Shown: positions 1-7,222 of the stretch, in pieces
Numbering within the stretch: position 1 is the stretch's first letter
Layout: every line of letters starts with the position of its first letter
Assembly: GCA_003132905.1 (NCBI GenBank)
Contig: PKZC01000235.1
Span: forward strand, 7,890-24,949
Direction: 5' to 3'
Source: Bryobacterales bacterium
GTDB taxonomy: Bacteria; Acidobacteriota; Terriglobia; Bryobacterales; Bryobacteraceae
Length of the DNA: 17,060 nucleotides
Notes under the pieces: generated by a model
What the model saw: the letters and a program-made list of their open reading frames with translations, nothing else
What the model was told of the DNA's origin: nothing
Database searches by the model: none
Made by a program: the position numbers and the translations under genes

Positions 1-205
1 GTTTTCCGCTGCCGGTGTAGATGACATCGCCGATCTGAATCGTAAAGATGGCGAAGCGATGCCTAGCCACTCCATCCAGCCCTCGCGCTGCGGTGACGCT
101 CAGCACTTCGCCAGCCTGGAAGCTGGTTGCAGCTGGAAGCGTCGCTGCAAGCATCACTGCCAGGGAAGCCCTGAGCAACGCTTTGTGCACTGCCGGAGAG
201 TACAT
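1..205 (-). CDS. Exported protein of unknown function, N-terminal part only
   Basis: The minus strand is open from an ATG at 205-203 to the left edge of the window, about 68 residues, so the C-terminus lies outside. The start MYSPAVHKALLRASLAVML is followed by AATLPAATSFQAGEVL, which reads as a signal peptide (short basic start, hydrophobic core, small residues near position 30). The visible mature part contains FAIFTIQIGDVIYTGSG, the kind of beta-rich stretch seen in small secreted acidobacterial proteins; I do not recognise a named family. There is no clear ribosome binding site; a second ATG 13 codons in would also leave a hydrophobic leader. It is divergent from the next gene, with a 77-bp gap. 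The opposite strand also has short open frames here, but they lack protein-like composition. Confidence 0.55.
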   Translation of the reverse strand, partial: MYSPAVHKALLRASLAVMLAATLPAATSFQAGEVLSVTAARGLDGVARHRFAIFTIQIGDVIYTGSGK

Positions 206-282
206 GACAACAATGCTATCGCACCGCCGATCATAGCCTCTGTTTGGACCCGCCAGCCCACTCCGATTACACTGTTCCATAT

Positions 283-720
283 ATGGATAAACCAACACAC
301 CATGACGTGGATGTCATTCTGAAGCTTTACGATTTGCGCCGTGAAGATCGCATGCGTAAAGCGAGAAGCTGGCTCTTTGGCTACCAGGCCGGCAACGCGG
401 CTGAACATCAGGCCGCATGTCCGCCCGGGTCGGATCAGGAAGCTTATTACCGAATGGTGGTCAGCTATTGGGACATGGCGGCGTCGTTCGTCACATCCGG
501 AGCAGTCAACAAGGAACTGTTCCTACAGAACGCGGGCGAATTGCTTTTTGTTTGGGAAAAGGCCAAAGGAACCATTGCCGATACACGCAAAACAATGGGG
601 AATCCCAAGTATCTTTCGAACCTCGAGACCGTGGCCCAGGCCCTCATTGAGAACATGAGCAAGGGCGATCCGAAAGCGTATGAGATGTTTTCGGCGAGAG
701 TGAAGGGCATGGGAGCGTAA
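283..720 (+). CDS. Hypothetical protein, 145 aa, probably cytoplasmic
   Basis: I start it at the ATG at 283 (MDKPTHHDVDVILKLYDLRR). The frame is open further upstream to a TTG at 244, but that extension has no ribosome binding site and looks non-coding. The protein has no signal peptide or membrane span. It is rich in amphipathic helix: a basic stretch RREDRMRKARSW near residues 19-30, then SYWDMAASFVTSGAVNKELF and a C-terminal helix ending near KGMGA. The pattern of Trp and Gly around 'MAASFVTSG' with a following Trp-Glu helix loosely recalls DUF4760-type proteins, but I cannot confirm that. It is the first gene of a plus-strand run with the small gene at 766 and the peptidase at 1002. Function unknown. 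Confidence 0.65.
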   Translation: MDKPTHHDVDVILKLYDLRREDRMRKARSWLFGYQAGNAAEHQAACPPGSDQEAYYRMVVSYWDMAASFVTSGAVNKELFLQNAGELLFVWEKAKGTIADTRKTMGNPKYLSNLETVAQALIENMSKGDPKAYEMFSARVKGMGA

Positions 721-765
721 CCTCTTCCTATGCGCCGTGAAGCCGATTTCTTTGGAGATCGTGAG

Positions 766-1005
766 ATGGATCTGGTCTACATCGCCAAAAAACTGCAAGA
801 GGCTTTGCGTCTGGAATCGGCTTTCACGGAATCAGGTGTGGATTACGCCGTCGAAACCGACCGGTATAGCGGCGGCGTGATCTTTCGCAGCGAGCGTGTG
901 GGCGCGTTCTTTTATGTTTTGCCGGAAACTCTGGATCAGGCCCGCCAGGTAATGGAGCAGCATGGTTTCCGGTTGAGCGAATGGCTTCAGGAGCGGCCAC
1001 GATGA
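766..1005 (+). CDS. Small hypothetical protein, 79 aa
   Basis: I chose the ATG at 766 because GGAG at 754-757 lies 8 nt upstream. The in-frame ATG at 730 has only a GGGAG 14 nt away and would add an unconvincing N-terminus. The protein (MDLVYIAKKLQEALRLES...) has alternating helix and strand: an N-terminal helix, a strand pair around YAVETDRYSGGVIFRSE, a hydrophobic strand VGAFFYVLP, then a helix TLDQARQVMEQHGF. This looks like a compact alpha/beta fold of ferredoxin-like or ACT-like size, which is a guess from the pattern only. Its last codons overlap the start of the M28 peptidase gene (ATGA at 1002-1005), so translation of the two is probably coupled. Function unknown. Confidence 0.6.
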   Translation: MDLVYIAKKLQEALRLESAFTESGVDYAVETDRYSGGVIFRSERVGAFFYVLPETLDQARQVMEQHGFRLSEWLQERPR

Positions 1006-2387
1006 GGAAGCGGGCGATCCTATTTCTGGCTGGTTCGGCGCTCTTCGCGCAGAACGCCGGCACATTGGCCGAACAGTACCGCGATAGCGCGTCGAAACTC
1101 ATCGACGCCTCGCTCAGCGACCAGGGTGGCATGGAGAAGCTGGCCTATCTCTGCGATCGAATCGGCAATCGCCTGAGCGGTTCCCCTGCGCTAGAAAAAG
1201 CGGTGCTGTGGGCAGCCGCGCAGATGAAAGCCGACGGCCTTTCGAATGTCGTGACGCCGCGCGTCAAGGTTGCCCACTGGGTGCGCGGCAACGAAAGCGC
1301 GTCGCTGCTGGAGCCCGTGAACAAGCCGCTCACTATTTTAGGATTGGGCGGCAGCGTGGCCACTCCCAAACGAGGGATCACCGCCGCAGTGGTTCCCGTA
1401 TCGAGCTTCGAAGACCTGGACAAGAAGGGCCGCGCCGCTGTCGAAGGCAAGATCGTTTTGTTCAACGTGCCCTTTGAAAGCTACAATCGGACGGTAGTTT
1501 ATCGGACTGCCGGTCCGTCGCGCGCGGCGCGGCTGGGAGCGGTCGCGGTGCTGGTACGCTCCGTCACTCCCGTCAGCATTCAATCGGCGCACACCGGCTC
1601 GCTCGAATACGCGGACGGTTTCGTCAAGGTTCCGGCCGCCGCGGTCACCATCGAAGATGCGTTGTTGATCCAACGCCTGGTGGATGCGGGCAATTCCGTG
1701 GTCGTTCACCTGGAGATGGAAGCCCACACATTGCCTGACGCCGACTCGGCGAATGTGATCGGCGAAATTCCGGGCCGCGAGAGGCCGGACGAAGTGGTGG
1801 TGATCGGCGGGCATCTGGATTCCTGGGACGTTGGCGCGGGCGCGCAAGACGATGGCAGCGGGTGCATCACCGCGCTCGAAGCCGTGCACATCATCCATGC
1901 ACTTGGATTGACGCCGCGGCGAACGCTGCGCGTGGTTTTCTGGACCAACGAAGAAAACGGGGGCGCGGGTGGCGAGGCGTATCGCGCATGGGCGGGAGAC
2001 ACAGTTCGGAATCATGTGGCGGCGATCGAAATGGATGGCGGCGCAGAAAAACCTCTGGGCTTTGGACTGAGCGCGAGCGGCGACCTGCAAGCCGTGCTGG
2101 GACGAGTGCGTGAAATCGGAACCTTGCTCGACCGCATTGATGCCGGGTCCATCCAATCGGGTGGAGGCGGCGCCGACATCGCGCCCATTATGGTAGACGG
2201 CGTGCCGGGCTTGGCGCTGCGCACTGTAGGCACGCACTATTTCGATTGGCACCACTCGCGCGCCGATACCACCGACAAAGTGAAGCTGGAAGATTTGCGC
2301 GCCAATATCGCTGCCATGGCGGTGATGGCCTATGTGCTGGCCGACATGCCGACGCCGCTGCGTCCGATCACTTCATCGACTCGATGA
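1002..2387 (+). CDS. Exported M28-family metallopeptidase (carboxypeptidase Q-like)
   Basis: The product is 461 aa. The start at 1002 is supported by AGGAG at 989-993 and by the 4-bp ATGA overlap with the preceding gene. A short signal peptide (MRKRAILFLAGSALFAQNAG) points to export. A protease-associated-type insert follows around residues 130-230. The C-terminal half is the M28 catalytic domain with all expected di-zinc ligands: His271 and Asp273 in GGHLDSWDVG, bridging Asp284 in QDDGSG, the Glu pair 317-318 in TNEENGG, Asp345 in EMDGG, and His near 417 in WHHSRADT. This layout matches plasma glutamate carboxypeptidase/carboxypeptidase Q-like enzymes, which remove amino acids from small peptides; substrate is inferred from family. 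The last 15 bp overlap the convergent DsbA-like gene. Confidence 0.93.
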   Translation: MRKRAILFLAGSALFAQNAGTLAEQYRDSASKLIDASLSDQGGMEKLAYLCDRIGNRLSGSPALEKAVLWAAAQMKADGLSNVVTPRVKVAHWVRGNESASLLEPVNKPLTILGLGGSVATPKRGITAAVVPVSSFEDLDKKGRAAVEGKIVLFNVPFESYNRTVVYRTAGPSRAARLGAVAVLVRSVTPVSIQSAHTGSLEYADGFVKVPAAAVTIEDALLIQRLVDAGNSVVVHLEMEAHTLPDADSANVIGEIPGRERPDEVVVIGGHLDSWDVGAGAQDDGSGCITALEAVHIIHALGLTPRRTLRVVFWTNEENGGAGGEAYRAWAGDTVRNHVAAIEMDGGAEKPLGFGLSASGDLQAVLGRVREIGTLLDRIDAGSIQSGGGGADIAPIMVDGVPGLALRTVGTHYFDWHHSRADTTDKVKLEDLRANIAAMAVMAYVLADMPTPLRPITSSTR

Positions 2388-3245
2388 GGCGTGTGCCTGC
2401 GACGCAAATTCCAATTCTTTATTGATCACCAGTTGAAGATCGGGCCACGCCAATCCGCCGATCTTACGGCCGTTGATGAACAGAGTTGGCGTGCCTTGAA
2501 CACCAAGCTCATGCCCTTCGGCGATGCTTCTGTTCACTTCCGGCTCGGTGGCTTTGGAGTCGATGCATTTCCCTAGCTGCGACTGGTCGAGGCCATTTTC
2601 GCGGGCCCAAGCCAGCATTTTCTCGTTGAGGTTATCGCCAGTGATTTCATCCTGATTCCCGTAGATCCAGTCGTAGAATTTCCAGAATGAAGGCTGACCC
2701 TGCTGATAGACACAGCGCCCGTCGATGGCCGCCGCGCGGGCCCAGGGATGCACGGTTTCAAGCGGGTAATTCTTGAAGAAGACCCGTACTTTTCCATCGA
2801 GTGCTTCCGTGAGATCATGCCTCAAAATAGGCGCCTCCATCTTGCAATCCGGACATTCGAAATCGCCGAACTCGACAATCGTCACCGGAGCGTCCGCCGG
2901 CCCGAAGCTGGGCTGATCGGCCAAAGTCAGCTTATCCAAATTGGATTGAAAGGGGGATTTTCCGAGGTTAAACACATCGCCCCGGATGATGTTTTGCCCA
3001 TCCGCGGAAATGTAAAACAGCTCGTCCTTTTCGACATTGTTGAAAATCAGGTGCACCAACACCTCCGAGAATCCGGGAAGATACTTAGACGGCTGCGGAT
3101 CGTCGATCTTGAAGGTCACGTCGCCGCGGAATAACTCGACGTGTTTCAGATAATTCTCAAGCGTGGTTTTGTCGAGAGCGCCTTTGCCCGTAGCGGCCCA
3201 GACAAAGGGTGAAGCGCATACCAAGAGGACTGCGAATAGTTTCAT
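2373..3245 (-). CDS. Exported DsbA-like thiol:disulfide oxidoreductase
   Basis: 290 aa, starting with a clear signal peptide (MKLFAVLLVCASPFVWAATG). Residues about 25-110 form a small N-terminal domain often found on acidobacterial DsbA-like proteins (YISADGQNIIRGDVF motif). Residues about 112-280 form a DsbA/thioredoxin-like domain: EFGDFECPDCKMEAP carries the redox pair Cys131-Cys134, and GVQGTPTLFINGR carries the cis-proline Pro253. Two further cysteines, 178 and 227, sit in the helical insert and could pair. Predicted role: periplasmic thiol oxidation or isomerisation; the direction cannot be told from sequence. It lies 32 bp after the zwf stop, so co-transcription is plausible. No Shine-Dalgarno is visible before the ATG, and a perfect 8-bp stem abuts the start codon. 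Confidence 0.88.
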   Translation of the reverse strand: MKLFAVLLVCASPFVWAATGKGALDKTTLENYLKHVELFRGDVTFKIDDPQPSKYLPGFSEVLVHLIFNNVEKDELFYISADGQNIIRGDVFNLGKSPFQSNLDKLTLADQPSFGPADAPVTIVEFGDFECPDCKMEAPILRHDLTEALDGKVRVFFKNYPLETVHPWARAAAIDGRCVYQQGQPSFWKFYDWIYGNQDEITGDNLNEKMLAWARENGLDQSQLGKCIDSKATEPEVNRSIAEGHELGVQGTPTLFINGRKIGGLAWPDLQLVINKELEFASQAHASSSR

Positions 3246-3273
3246 GTGGACGTGACTATTCTATTACGTCCAC
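3246..3273 (-). promoter_or_regulatory. Perfect 8-bp hairpin abutting the DsbA-like start codon
   Basis: On the minus strand the arms GTGGACGT and ACGTCCAC flank a 12-nt A/T-rich loop, and the 3' arm ends on the base just before the ATG at 3245. The hairpin fills most of the 32-bp zwf-dsbA gap. No T-run follows, so it is not a standard intrinsic terminator. Position suggests control of translation start or transcript processing, which is inference. Confidence 0.45.
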
Positions 3274-3277
3274 GCCC

Positions 3278-4822
3278 CTATTTCGATAGCCGATGCCATC
3301 CGCGATGATCGCCCGCGATGAGCGCTTCGGCCTCCACCGGCCCTTCCGACCCAGCGGCGTAGTTGGGAAACGCGGGCGCCGGCAGTTGTGCCCAGGCCTC
3401 TTCGATGGGCGTGATAATTCGCCACTCCGCCTCAACTTCGTCGTGACGCGTGAACAGCGTCGCTTCGCCCCGCATCGAATCGAGCAAAAGCGTTTCATAA
3501 GCCGGCGGCCCCTTCGAACCGAACGCCGTCTCGTAAGAAAAATTCGCATCCACGGTAAGCGCGCGCATGTGATCGCCGGGTTGCTTCACGTCGAAAGCGA
3601 TGCTGATTCCGTCATCAGGCTGAATGCGCAGCGTGATCACATTGGGGCCAACCTGTTCGTAAGGCGTGGCGGAGAAGAGCGCCTGCGGCGTGCGTTTAAA
3701 GTGCACGCGAATTTCGGAAAGCTGCCGAGGCAGGCACTTCCCTGTACGAATATAAAATGGAACACCAGCCCATCGCCAGTTATCCACGTAGAATTGGACT
3801 GCGGCGAAAGTCTCTGTTACCGAATCTTTCTTCACTCCCTTCTCTTCGCGATATCCGGGAACCGGCTTTCCGTCGATCTCGCCCGGGCCATATTGTCCGC
3901 GAACGGTTCGCTTGGCCACTTCCTCCGCCGTCATGGGGCGGATGGATTTCAGCACTTGCACCTTCTGCCCGCGTACCGAATCGGCCTCAAACTCAATAGG
4001 CGGCTCCATAGCAGTGAGGGCCAGCAACTGAAGCAAGTGATTGGCCATCATGTCCCGCAGCGCGCCGGTTTCCTCATAGAAGCTGGCACGGCCTTCCACG
4101 CCTACGGTCTCGGCCGCGGTGATCTCGACGTGGTCTATATAATTGCGATTCCAGACCGGCTCAAACAGCGAGTTGCCAAAACGGAACACCAAGATGTTCT
4201 GGACCGTTTCTTTTCCCAGGTAATGATCGATACGGAAAACATCTTTCTCGTCGAACGATTTGTGAACCACCGCATTCAATTCTTGAGCCGATTTCAGATC
4301 GTGGCCGAAGGGCTTCTCCAGAATGATTCGCGACCATCCGCCATCTCCCAGGTTCAGGCCGGCGCGCGCCAAACCCTCCACGATCGGCCCCGCCACGGAA
4401 GCCGGGGTGGAAACGTAGAACAAATGATTGGAAGTGGAAACCGATTTTCGCATCTCACCCAAGCGCTCTCGCAGGCGATCGTAGAATTCGTCCTTCGAAG
4501 GATCGCCCACGAAGTAGTGCAGGTGCTGCTCGAATTCCTTCCAGTGGGATTCGTTGAAGTCACGCGCGTCGCTGGATTGCGAGGCGCCTTCGCGAAGCTT
4601 CGATCTAAATTCTTCCGAGCTCATCTCGGTACGCCCCACGCCCAGCACTTCAAACTGAGGATTCATACAACCCACGCACGCCAGGTTGTAAAGGCTGGGG
4701 ATCAACTTGCGGCGCGTGAGATCGCCGGACGCTCCAAAAATGACTAACAGGCACGAATCGGCCGTGGGCAGCGGTTCGACTGAAAATTTCTCCAAGGGGT
4801 TGACGTCAATTACTGCGGACAA
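3278..4822 (-). CDS. zwf: Glucose-6-phosphate 1-dehydrogenase
   Basis: 514 aa, the usual length for bacterial G6PDH. It oxidises glucose 6-phosphate to 6-phosphogluconolactone with reduction of NAD(P)+, the entry step of the oxidative pentose phosphate and Entner-Doudoroff routes, in the cytoplasm. The Rossmann motif GASGDLTRRK is at residues 30-39, EKPFGHD at 169-175, and the substrate/active-site signature RIDHYLGKE at 197-205, including the catalytic His in the family. The start is a TTG at 4822-4820: AGGAG (complement of 4830-4834) lies 7 nt upstream and no better in-frame start exists. No pgl, gnd or edd is visible nearby. It is followed on the same strand by the DsbA-like gene and is divergent from the secreted protein gene at 4964. 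Confidence 0.97.
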   Translation of the reverse strand: MSAVIDVNPLEKFSVEPLPTADSCLLVIFGASGDLTRRKLIPSLYNLACVGCMNPQFEVLGVGRTEMSSEEFRSKLREGASQSSDARDFNESHWKEFEQHLHYFVGDPSKDEFYDRLRERLGEMRKSVSTSNHLFYVSTPASVAGPIVEGLARAGLNLGDGGWSRIILEKPFGHDLKSAQELNAVVHKSFDEKDVFRIDHYLGKETVQNILVFRFGNSLFEPVWNRNYIDHVEITAAETVGVEGRASFYEETGALRDMMANHLLQLLALTAMEPPIEFEADSVRGQKVQVLKSIRPMTAEEVAKRTVRGQYGPGEIDGKPVPGYREEKGVKKDSVTETFAAVQFYVDNWRWAGVPFYIRTGKCLPRQLSEIRVHFKRTPQALFSATPYEQVGPNVITLRIQPDDGISIAFDVKQPGDHMRALTVDANFSYETAFGSKGPPAYETLLLDSMRGEATLFTRHDEVEAEWRIITPIEEAWAQLPAPAFPNYAAGSEGPVEAEALIAGDHRGWHRLSK

Positions 4823-4963
4823 ATTCGTTCTCCTGAAGGGAAGTCACACAATGTAGGATGCCACGAATCGGGACAAGGCTTCGGACAATCTGGCGGTCTT
4901 TACACGAGACGTTCGTAAGGCACTAAGATTTAAGAGATAACCCGGAGGAGGAAGAACAGGTTC
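4823..4963. promoter_or_regulatory. Divergent intergenic region between zwf and the gene at 4964
   Basis: These 141 bp must hold promoters for both directions. For the plus strand, TTTACA at 4899-4904 and TAAGAT at 4924-4929 resemble -35 and -10 boxes but with a long 19-bp spacer, so this is only a candidate. A strong plus-strand ribosome binding site, GGAGGAGG at 4944-4951, lies 12 nt before the ATG at 4964. For the minus strand the AGGAG used by zwf is at 4830-4834. No repeat or operator stands out. Confidence 0.3.
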
Positions 4964-5785
4964 ATGTCAATTCGATCGCGCTTACACCCCGTGGTGGCAG
5001 CCTTGATCCTAGCCGCGGCCCCAGTGGGCATGCATGCACAGTGGCTGGATTACCCCACGTCCGGGATACCTCGAACTGCCGACGGTAAGCCGAACTTCTC
5101 TGCGCCAGCGCCACGCACCGCGGACGGGAAGCCGGATCTTTCTGGAATGTGGGGTTGGGTAACTATCGGTCCGCCCTGTGGCTCGCGCTGCACAGACTTA
5201 CAAATCGGGTGGGAGTTTTTGAACATCGCCCACAATCTCAAGGCCCCGTTGCCCTATCAACCCTGGGCGGCTGAACTGGTGAAGAAACGGAAAGCGGACA
5301 ATGCGAAAGACGATCCGAACGTCCGCTGCATGCCGCGCGGGGCACTTAGGATCTGGACGGACGATTATTACAAAAGAATCTACACAGTTCCCGATCGTGT
5401 CATCATCCTGACCGAGCGCAATATGCAGTACCGCCAGATCTTCACCGATGGGCGGCCCTTGCCGCCGGATCCGAACCCGACATGGAACGGCTACTCGACG
5501 GCGAAGTGGGAAGGTGACGCGTTGGTGGTGCACACCATCGGTTTTCGCGACGATCTGTGGCTGGACTCCGACGGGAACCCTTTGACCAACGCCGGCAAAG
5601 TGACGGAGAAAATCCGCCGGCTGAATTACGGAACTTTGGAAGTGGAAATGACGGTGGACGATCCGAAGACATACACCGCGCCGTGGACTGTAACGATGAC
5701 GCAGCCCCTGGTGCTCAATAGCGAACTGCTGGATTACTATTGCCTGGAGAACGAGAAGGACTTCGCGCATATGGTGGGGAAGTAA
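4964..5785 (+). CDS. Secreted protein of unknown function with doubled PRTADGKP motif
   Basis: 273 aa with a strong ribosome binding site and a signal peptide (hydrophobic residues 9-22, likely cleavage after MHA near residue 25). The mature N-terminus carries PRTADGKP twice, at residues 36-43 and 50-57, the second continuing as DLSGMW. This 'DGKPDLSG.W' start marks a large, poorly characterised secreted family that is often expanded in Acidobacteriota and some Proteobacteria. The rest contains conserved-looking aromatic-rich stretches (WTDDYYKRIYTVPDRVIILTE; a WNGYSTAKWEGDALVV segment). Visible cysteines are in PPCGSRC, VRCMPRG and YYCLEN. No catalytic motif is recognised and I assign no function. 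It is followed after 54 bp by another small secreted protein gene. Confidence 0.85.
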   Translation: MSIRSRLHPVVAALILAAAPVGMHAQWLDYPTSGIPRTADGKPNFSAPAPRTADGKPDLSGMWGWVTIGPPCGSRCTDLQIGWEFLNIAHNLKAPLPYQPWAAELVKKRKADNAKDDPNVRCMPRGALRIWTDDYYKRIYTVPDRVIILTERNMQYRQIFTDGRPLPPDPNPTWNGYSTAKWEGDALVVHTIGFRDDLWLDSDGNPLTNAGKVTEKIRRLNYGTLEVEMTVDDPKTYTAPWTVTMTQPLVLNSELLDYYCLENEKDFAHMVGK

Positions 5786-5787
5786 GG

Positions 5788-5801
5788 GCGGGCCGGCCCG
5801 C
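5788..5801. repeat. 14-bp perfect GC palindrome after a stop codon
   Basis: GCGGGCCGGCCCGC reads the same on both strands and begins 3 bp after the stop of the gene ending at 5785. As RNA it could form a 5-bp stem with a 4-nt loop. There is no T-run, so a terminator role is weak; it may simply be chance in GC-rich DNA. Confidence 0.3.
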
Positions 5802-5839
5802 GCTGGTGATCCGCAATAATGGTTCCGAAGGACAAAGCC

Positions 5840-6232
5840 ATGCGGCGATTTCTTACGGTAGGTCTAATCATGACGGCGTTCGCATTGAGCGCGCTTGCGC
5901 AGGACTGGTATCACGAGCGTGAAGAGCGCTTCCGCGGAGAGCAGTGGCGGGCACACGTTTTCATGCACGTGAGAGCCGATCTGGAACACGTTTGGAGCGG
6001 CCGCGCGAGCGACAAAGAACGCAGACGCCTGGAGAGAACCGAAGAAGAGCTGACGAAAATGCAGGCGGATCTGGAGCAGGGCCGGTTTGATAACGGCATA
6101 CTGAACGATGTAATCGATTCCATTCGGAAGTCGGCGAACGACGATCGTCTTCCGCCGCGCGATCGGGACGTATTAGCCGACGATATGGTGCGTCTCAGGG
6201 ATTACCAAGTCCATCACGATCACTGGCGTTAG
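5840..6232 (+). CDS. Small secreted, highly charged helical protein
   Basis: 130 aa. I start it at the ATG at 5840, preceded by GAAGGA at 5827-5832; the in-frame ATG at 5819 would put seven polar residues before the signal peptide. The signal peptide MRRFLTVGLIMTAFALSALA is followed by QDWYHEREERFRGEQW. The mature part is almost entirely charged helix (KERRRLERTEEELTKMQADL near residues 60-79) and ends with LRDYQVHHDHWR, rich in His and Trp. Similar short exported proteins with 'WYHERE/RFRG..W' starts and 'RLRD...HHD' ends recur in acidobacterial genomes; their role is not known to me. It may be co-transcribed with the gene at 4964. Confidence 0.75.
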   Translation: MRRFLTVGLIMTAFALSALAQDWYHEREERFRGEQWRAHVFMHVRADLEHVWSGRASDKERRRLERTEEELTKMQADLEQGRFDNGILNDVIDSIRKSANDDRLPPRDRDVLADDMVRLRDYQVHHDHWR

Positions 6233-6508
6233 GCGCAGATCAGCCGCGCGTGGTGGCGCTGCGCCCGCCTTGCGGATTCGTTAACACTCCTTCGTGTAGC
6301 CTGTTCGTTCTTAAGAGCATATTTCCCAAGCACTTCGAAGAGCTTTGCATCCATAAGGTCTTTCCAAATCTTCTGGCGGCTGTCGTTTCAATCTGGATCA
6401 TTATGGCACGCAAAACACGTGTGCGTTGACCGGCGGATAGCCCAGAGGGATCGTGCGGCAGCAATGGAATTTCAATCCTGCGGGCTCGACGAGCGAGCTC
6501 GAAGACTA
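6229..6508 (-). pseudogene. Possible decayed gene with a CxxCH (haem-like) motif
   Basis: The 341-bp gap 6233-6573 has no intact gene. On the minus strand two protein-like pieces occur in different frames. The first, after a stop near 6508, reads LVEPAGLKFHCCRTIPLGYP and then NAHVF. The second, one frame away from about 6417, reads CFACHNDPD, hits a TGA at 6390-6388, and continues open as NDSRQKIWKDLMDAKLFEVL and GKYALKNEQA to a TAA at 6231-6229. A frameshift near 6418 plus one stop (CGA to TGA would be a single change) would explain this. The CxxCH could be the remnant of a c-type haem site. The identity of the parent is unknown, and chance is a real alternative. The remainder, 6509-6573, holds nothing I recognise. 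Confidence 0.25.
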
Positions 6509-6573
6509 TTAAGGGTGAATTAGCGTCATGACGGTCGCGGCTCCGTTCGGCACGCAGCGGAAGACCACGCGCT

Positions 6574-6936
6574 TTACGCCGTCGCGTCCCGAGGCGTGAG
6601 GAGACCTAGAACGATCGCCACAAGAAGGAGCGCCGACACGTCACCCCAAAGGTGTCCCATGTGTTCGGGAGTTTCGAAGGATTGCACCGCCATGATTCCA
6701 CCGTGCACTACGCTTGACCAGACCGTGAACCAGATGAGGCTTCGGTGAGCCAGAGGATCGCGGGAGGCGAGCAACAAGAACACTCCAAGTGTGGCGTAGA
6801 TCCCCAGAATCATCTGCAGGTAATCGGAATGGCCGGTGTGCCACGACCAGCCGGACGGCCAGAGGATGGTGAGCGGGTAGATCCCGACGAGGAAGATCAG
6901 CCCGAACACAACTAAGGCGATGCGCAGGTACTTCAC
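6574..6936 (-). CDS. Small integral membrane protein, DUF6632-like
   Basis: 120 aa from a GTG at 6936-6934. The frame stays open upstream to 7086, but those residues are not protein-like and lie mostly inside the adjacent insertion sequence. The protein has four predicted membrane segments: YLRIALVVFGLIFLVGIYPL, YLQMILGIYATLGVFLLLA, SLIWFTVWSSVVHGGIMAV and a last one around LLLVAIVLGLL. The motifs RxPLAHRSLIWFTVWSSVVHG and HLWGDV match what I recall of DUF6632 proteins; no function is known. The start is uncertain: no ribosome binding site precedes the GTG, and an ACG three codons upstream would, as ATG, give the typical MDRVKYLRIAL start. The IS element begins about 50 bp upstream and may have separated this gene from its promoter. 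Confidence 0.72.
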   Translation of the reverse strand: MKYLRIALVVFGLIFLVGIYPLTILWPSGWSWHTGHSDYLQMILGIYATLGVFLLLASRDPLAHRSLIWFTVWSSVVHGGIMAVQSFETPEHMGHLWGDVSALLLVAIVLGLLTPRDATA

Positions 6937-6985
6937 GCGGTCCGTGTTTGACGTATGGTTATCCTTGGAACGGCCCGCTATTATT

Positions 6986-7000
6986 CGGGATTTCCATTTT
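6986..7000 (+). repeat. IS1380 terminal inverted repeat, left
   Basis: CGGGATTTCCATTTT. It pairs with the complement of 8647-8661, differing at positions 2 and 11. It marks the end of the element distal to the transposase start and lies 50 bp from the likely start codon of the DUF6632-like gene. Confidence 0.65.
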
Positions 7001-7134
7001 GGCTTCCCGGCTTTGAACAGTATACAGCAATCGCCTCGATTGCGACCAACTTTTGCACAGCGCATCGCCGGAAACCTTACCAGCACCCATACAAAGCGGG
7101 CGGTAACCCTTCCAGATCGGAGCGGACCAGAAAC

Positions 7135-7154
7135 TTGGGCGCGTTTCGGCCCAA
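7135..7154 (-). terminator. Weak hairpin downstream of the transposase gene
   Basis: On the minus strand TTGGGC and GCCCAA form a 6-bp stem around an 8-nt loop, about 70 bp after the transposase stop and inside the element. The sequence after it is only modestly T-rich (GTTTC). It could end the transposase transcript; the evidence is weak. Confidence 0.25.
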
Positions 7155-7222
7155 TTCTTGGACAGCTCCACCATCCCTCCTTCTTTTCTTCGCTACGCTT
7201 TCGCCCCGCAAGCCGCCAGCTC

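Noticed and set aside
1338..2255. 305-codon open frame antisense to the M28 peptidase gene
   Set aside because: The plus-strand peptidase has all catalytic residues; the antisense translation is Arg/His-rich with no recognisable motif.
3293..4747. 484-codon open frame antisense to zwf
   Set aside because: It is a shadow of a well-supported G6PDH gene in GC-rich DNA; its translation is rich in Arg and His and has no domain-like segments.
6420..6500. tRNA-like 3' end (TTTCAATCC followed by a GC-rich arm)
   Set aside because: No matching acceptor 5' strand, D-arm or anticodon stem can be found at the right distance.
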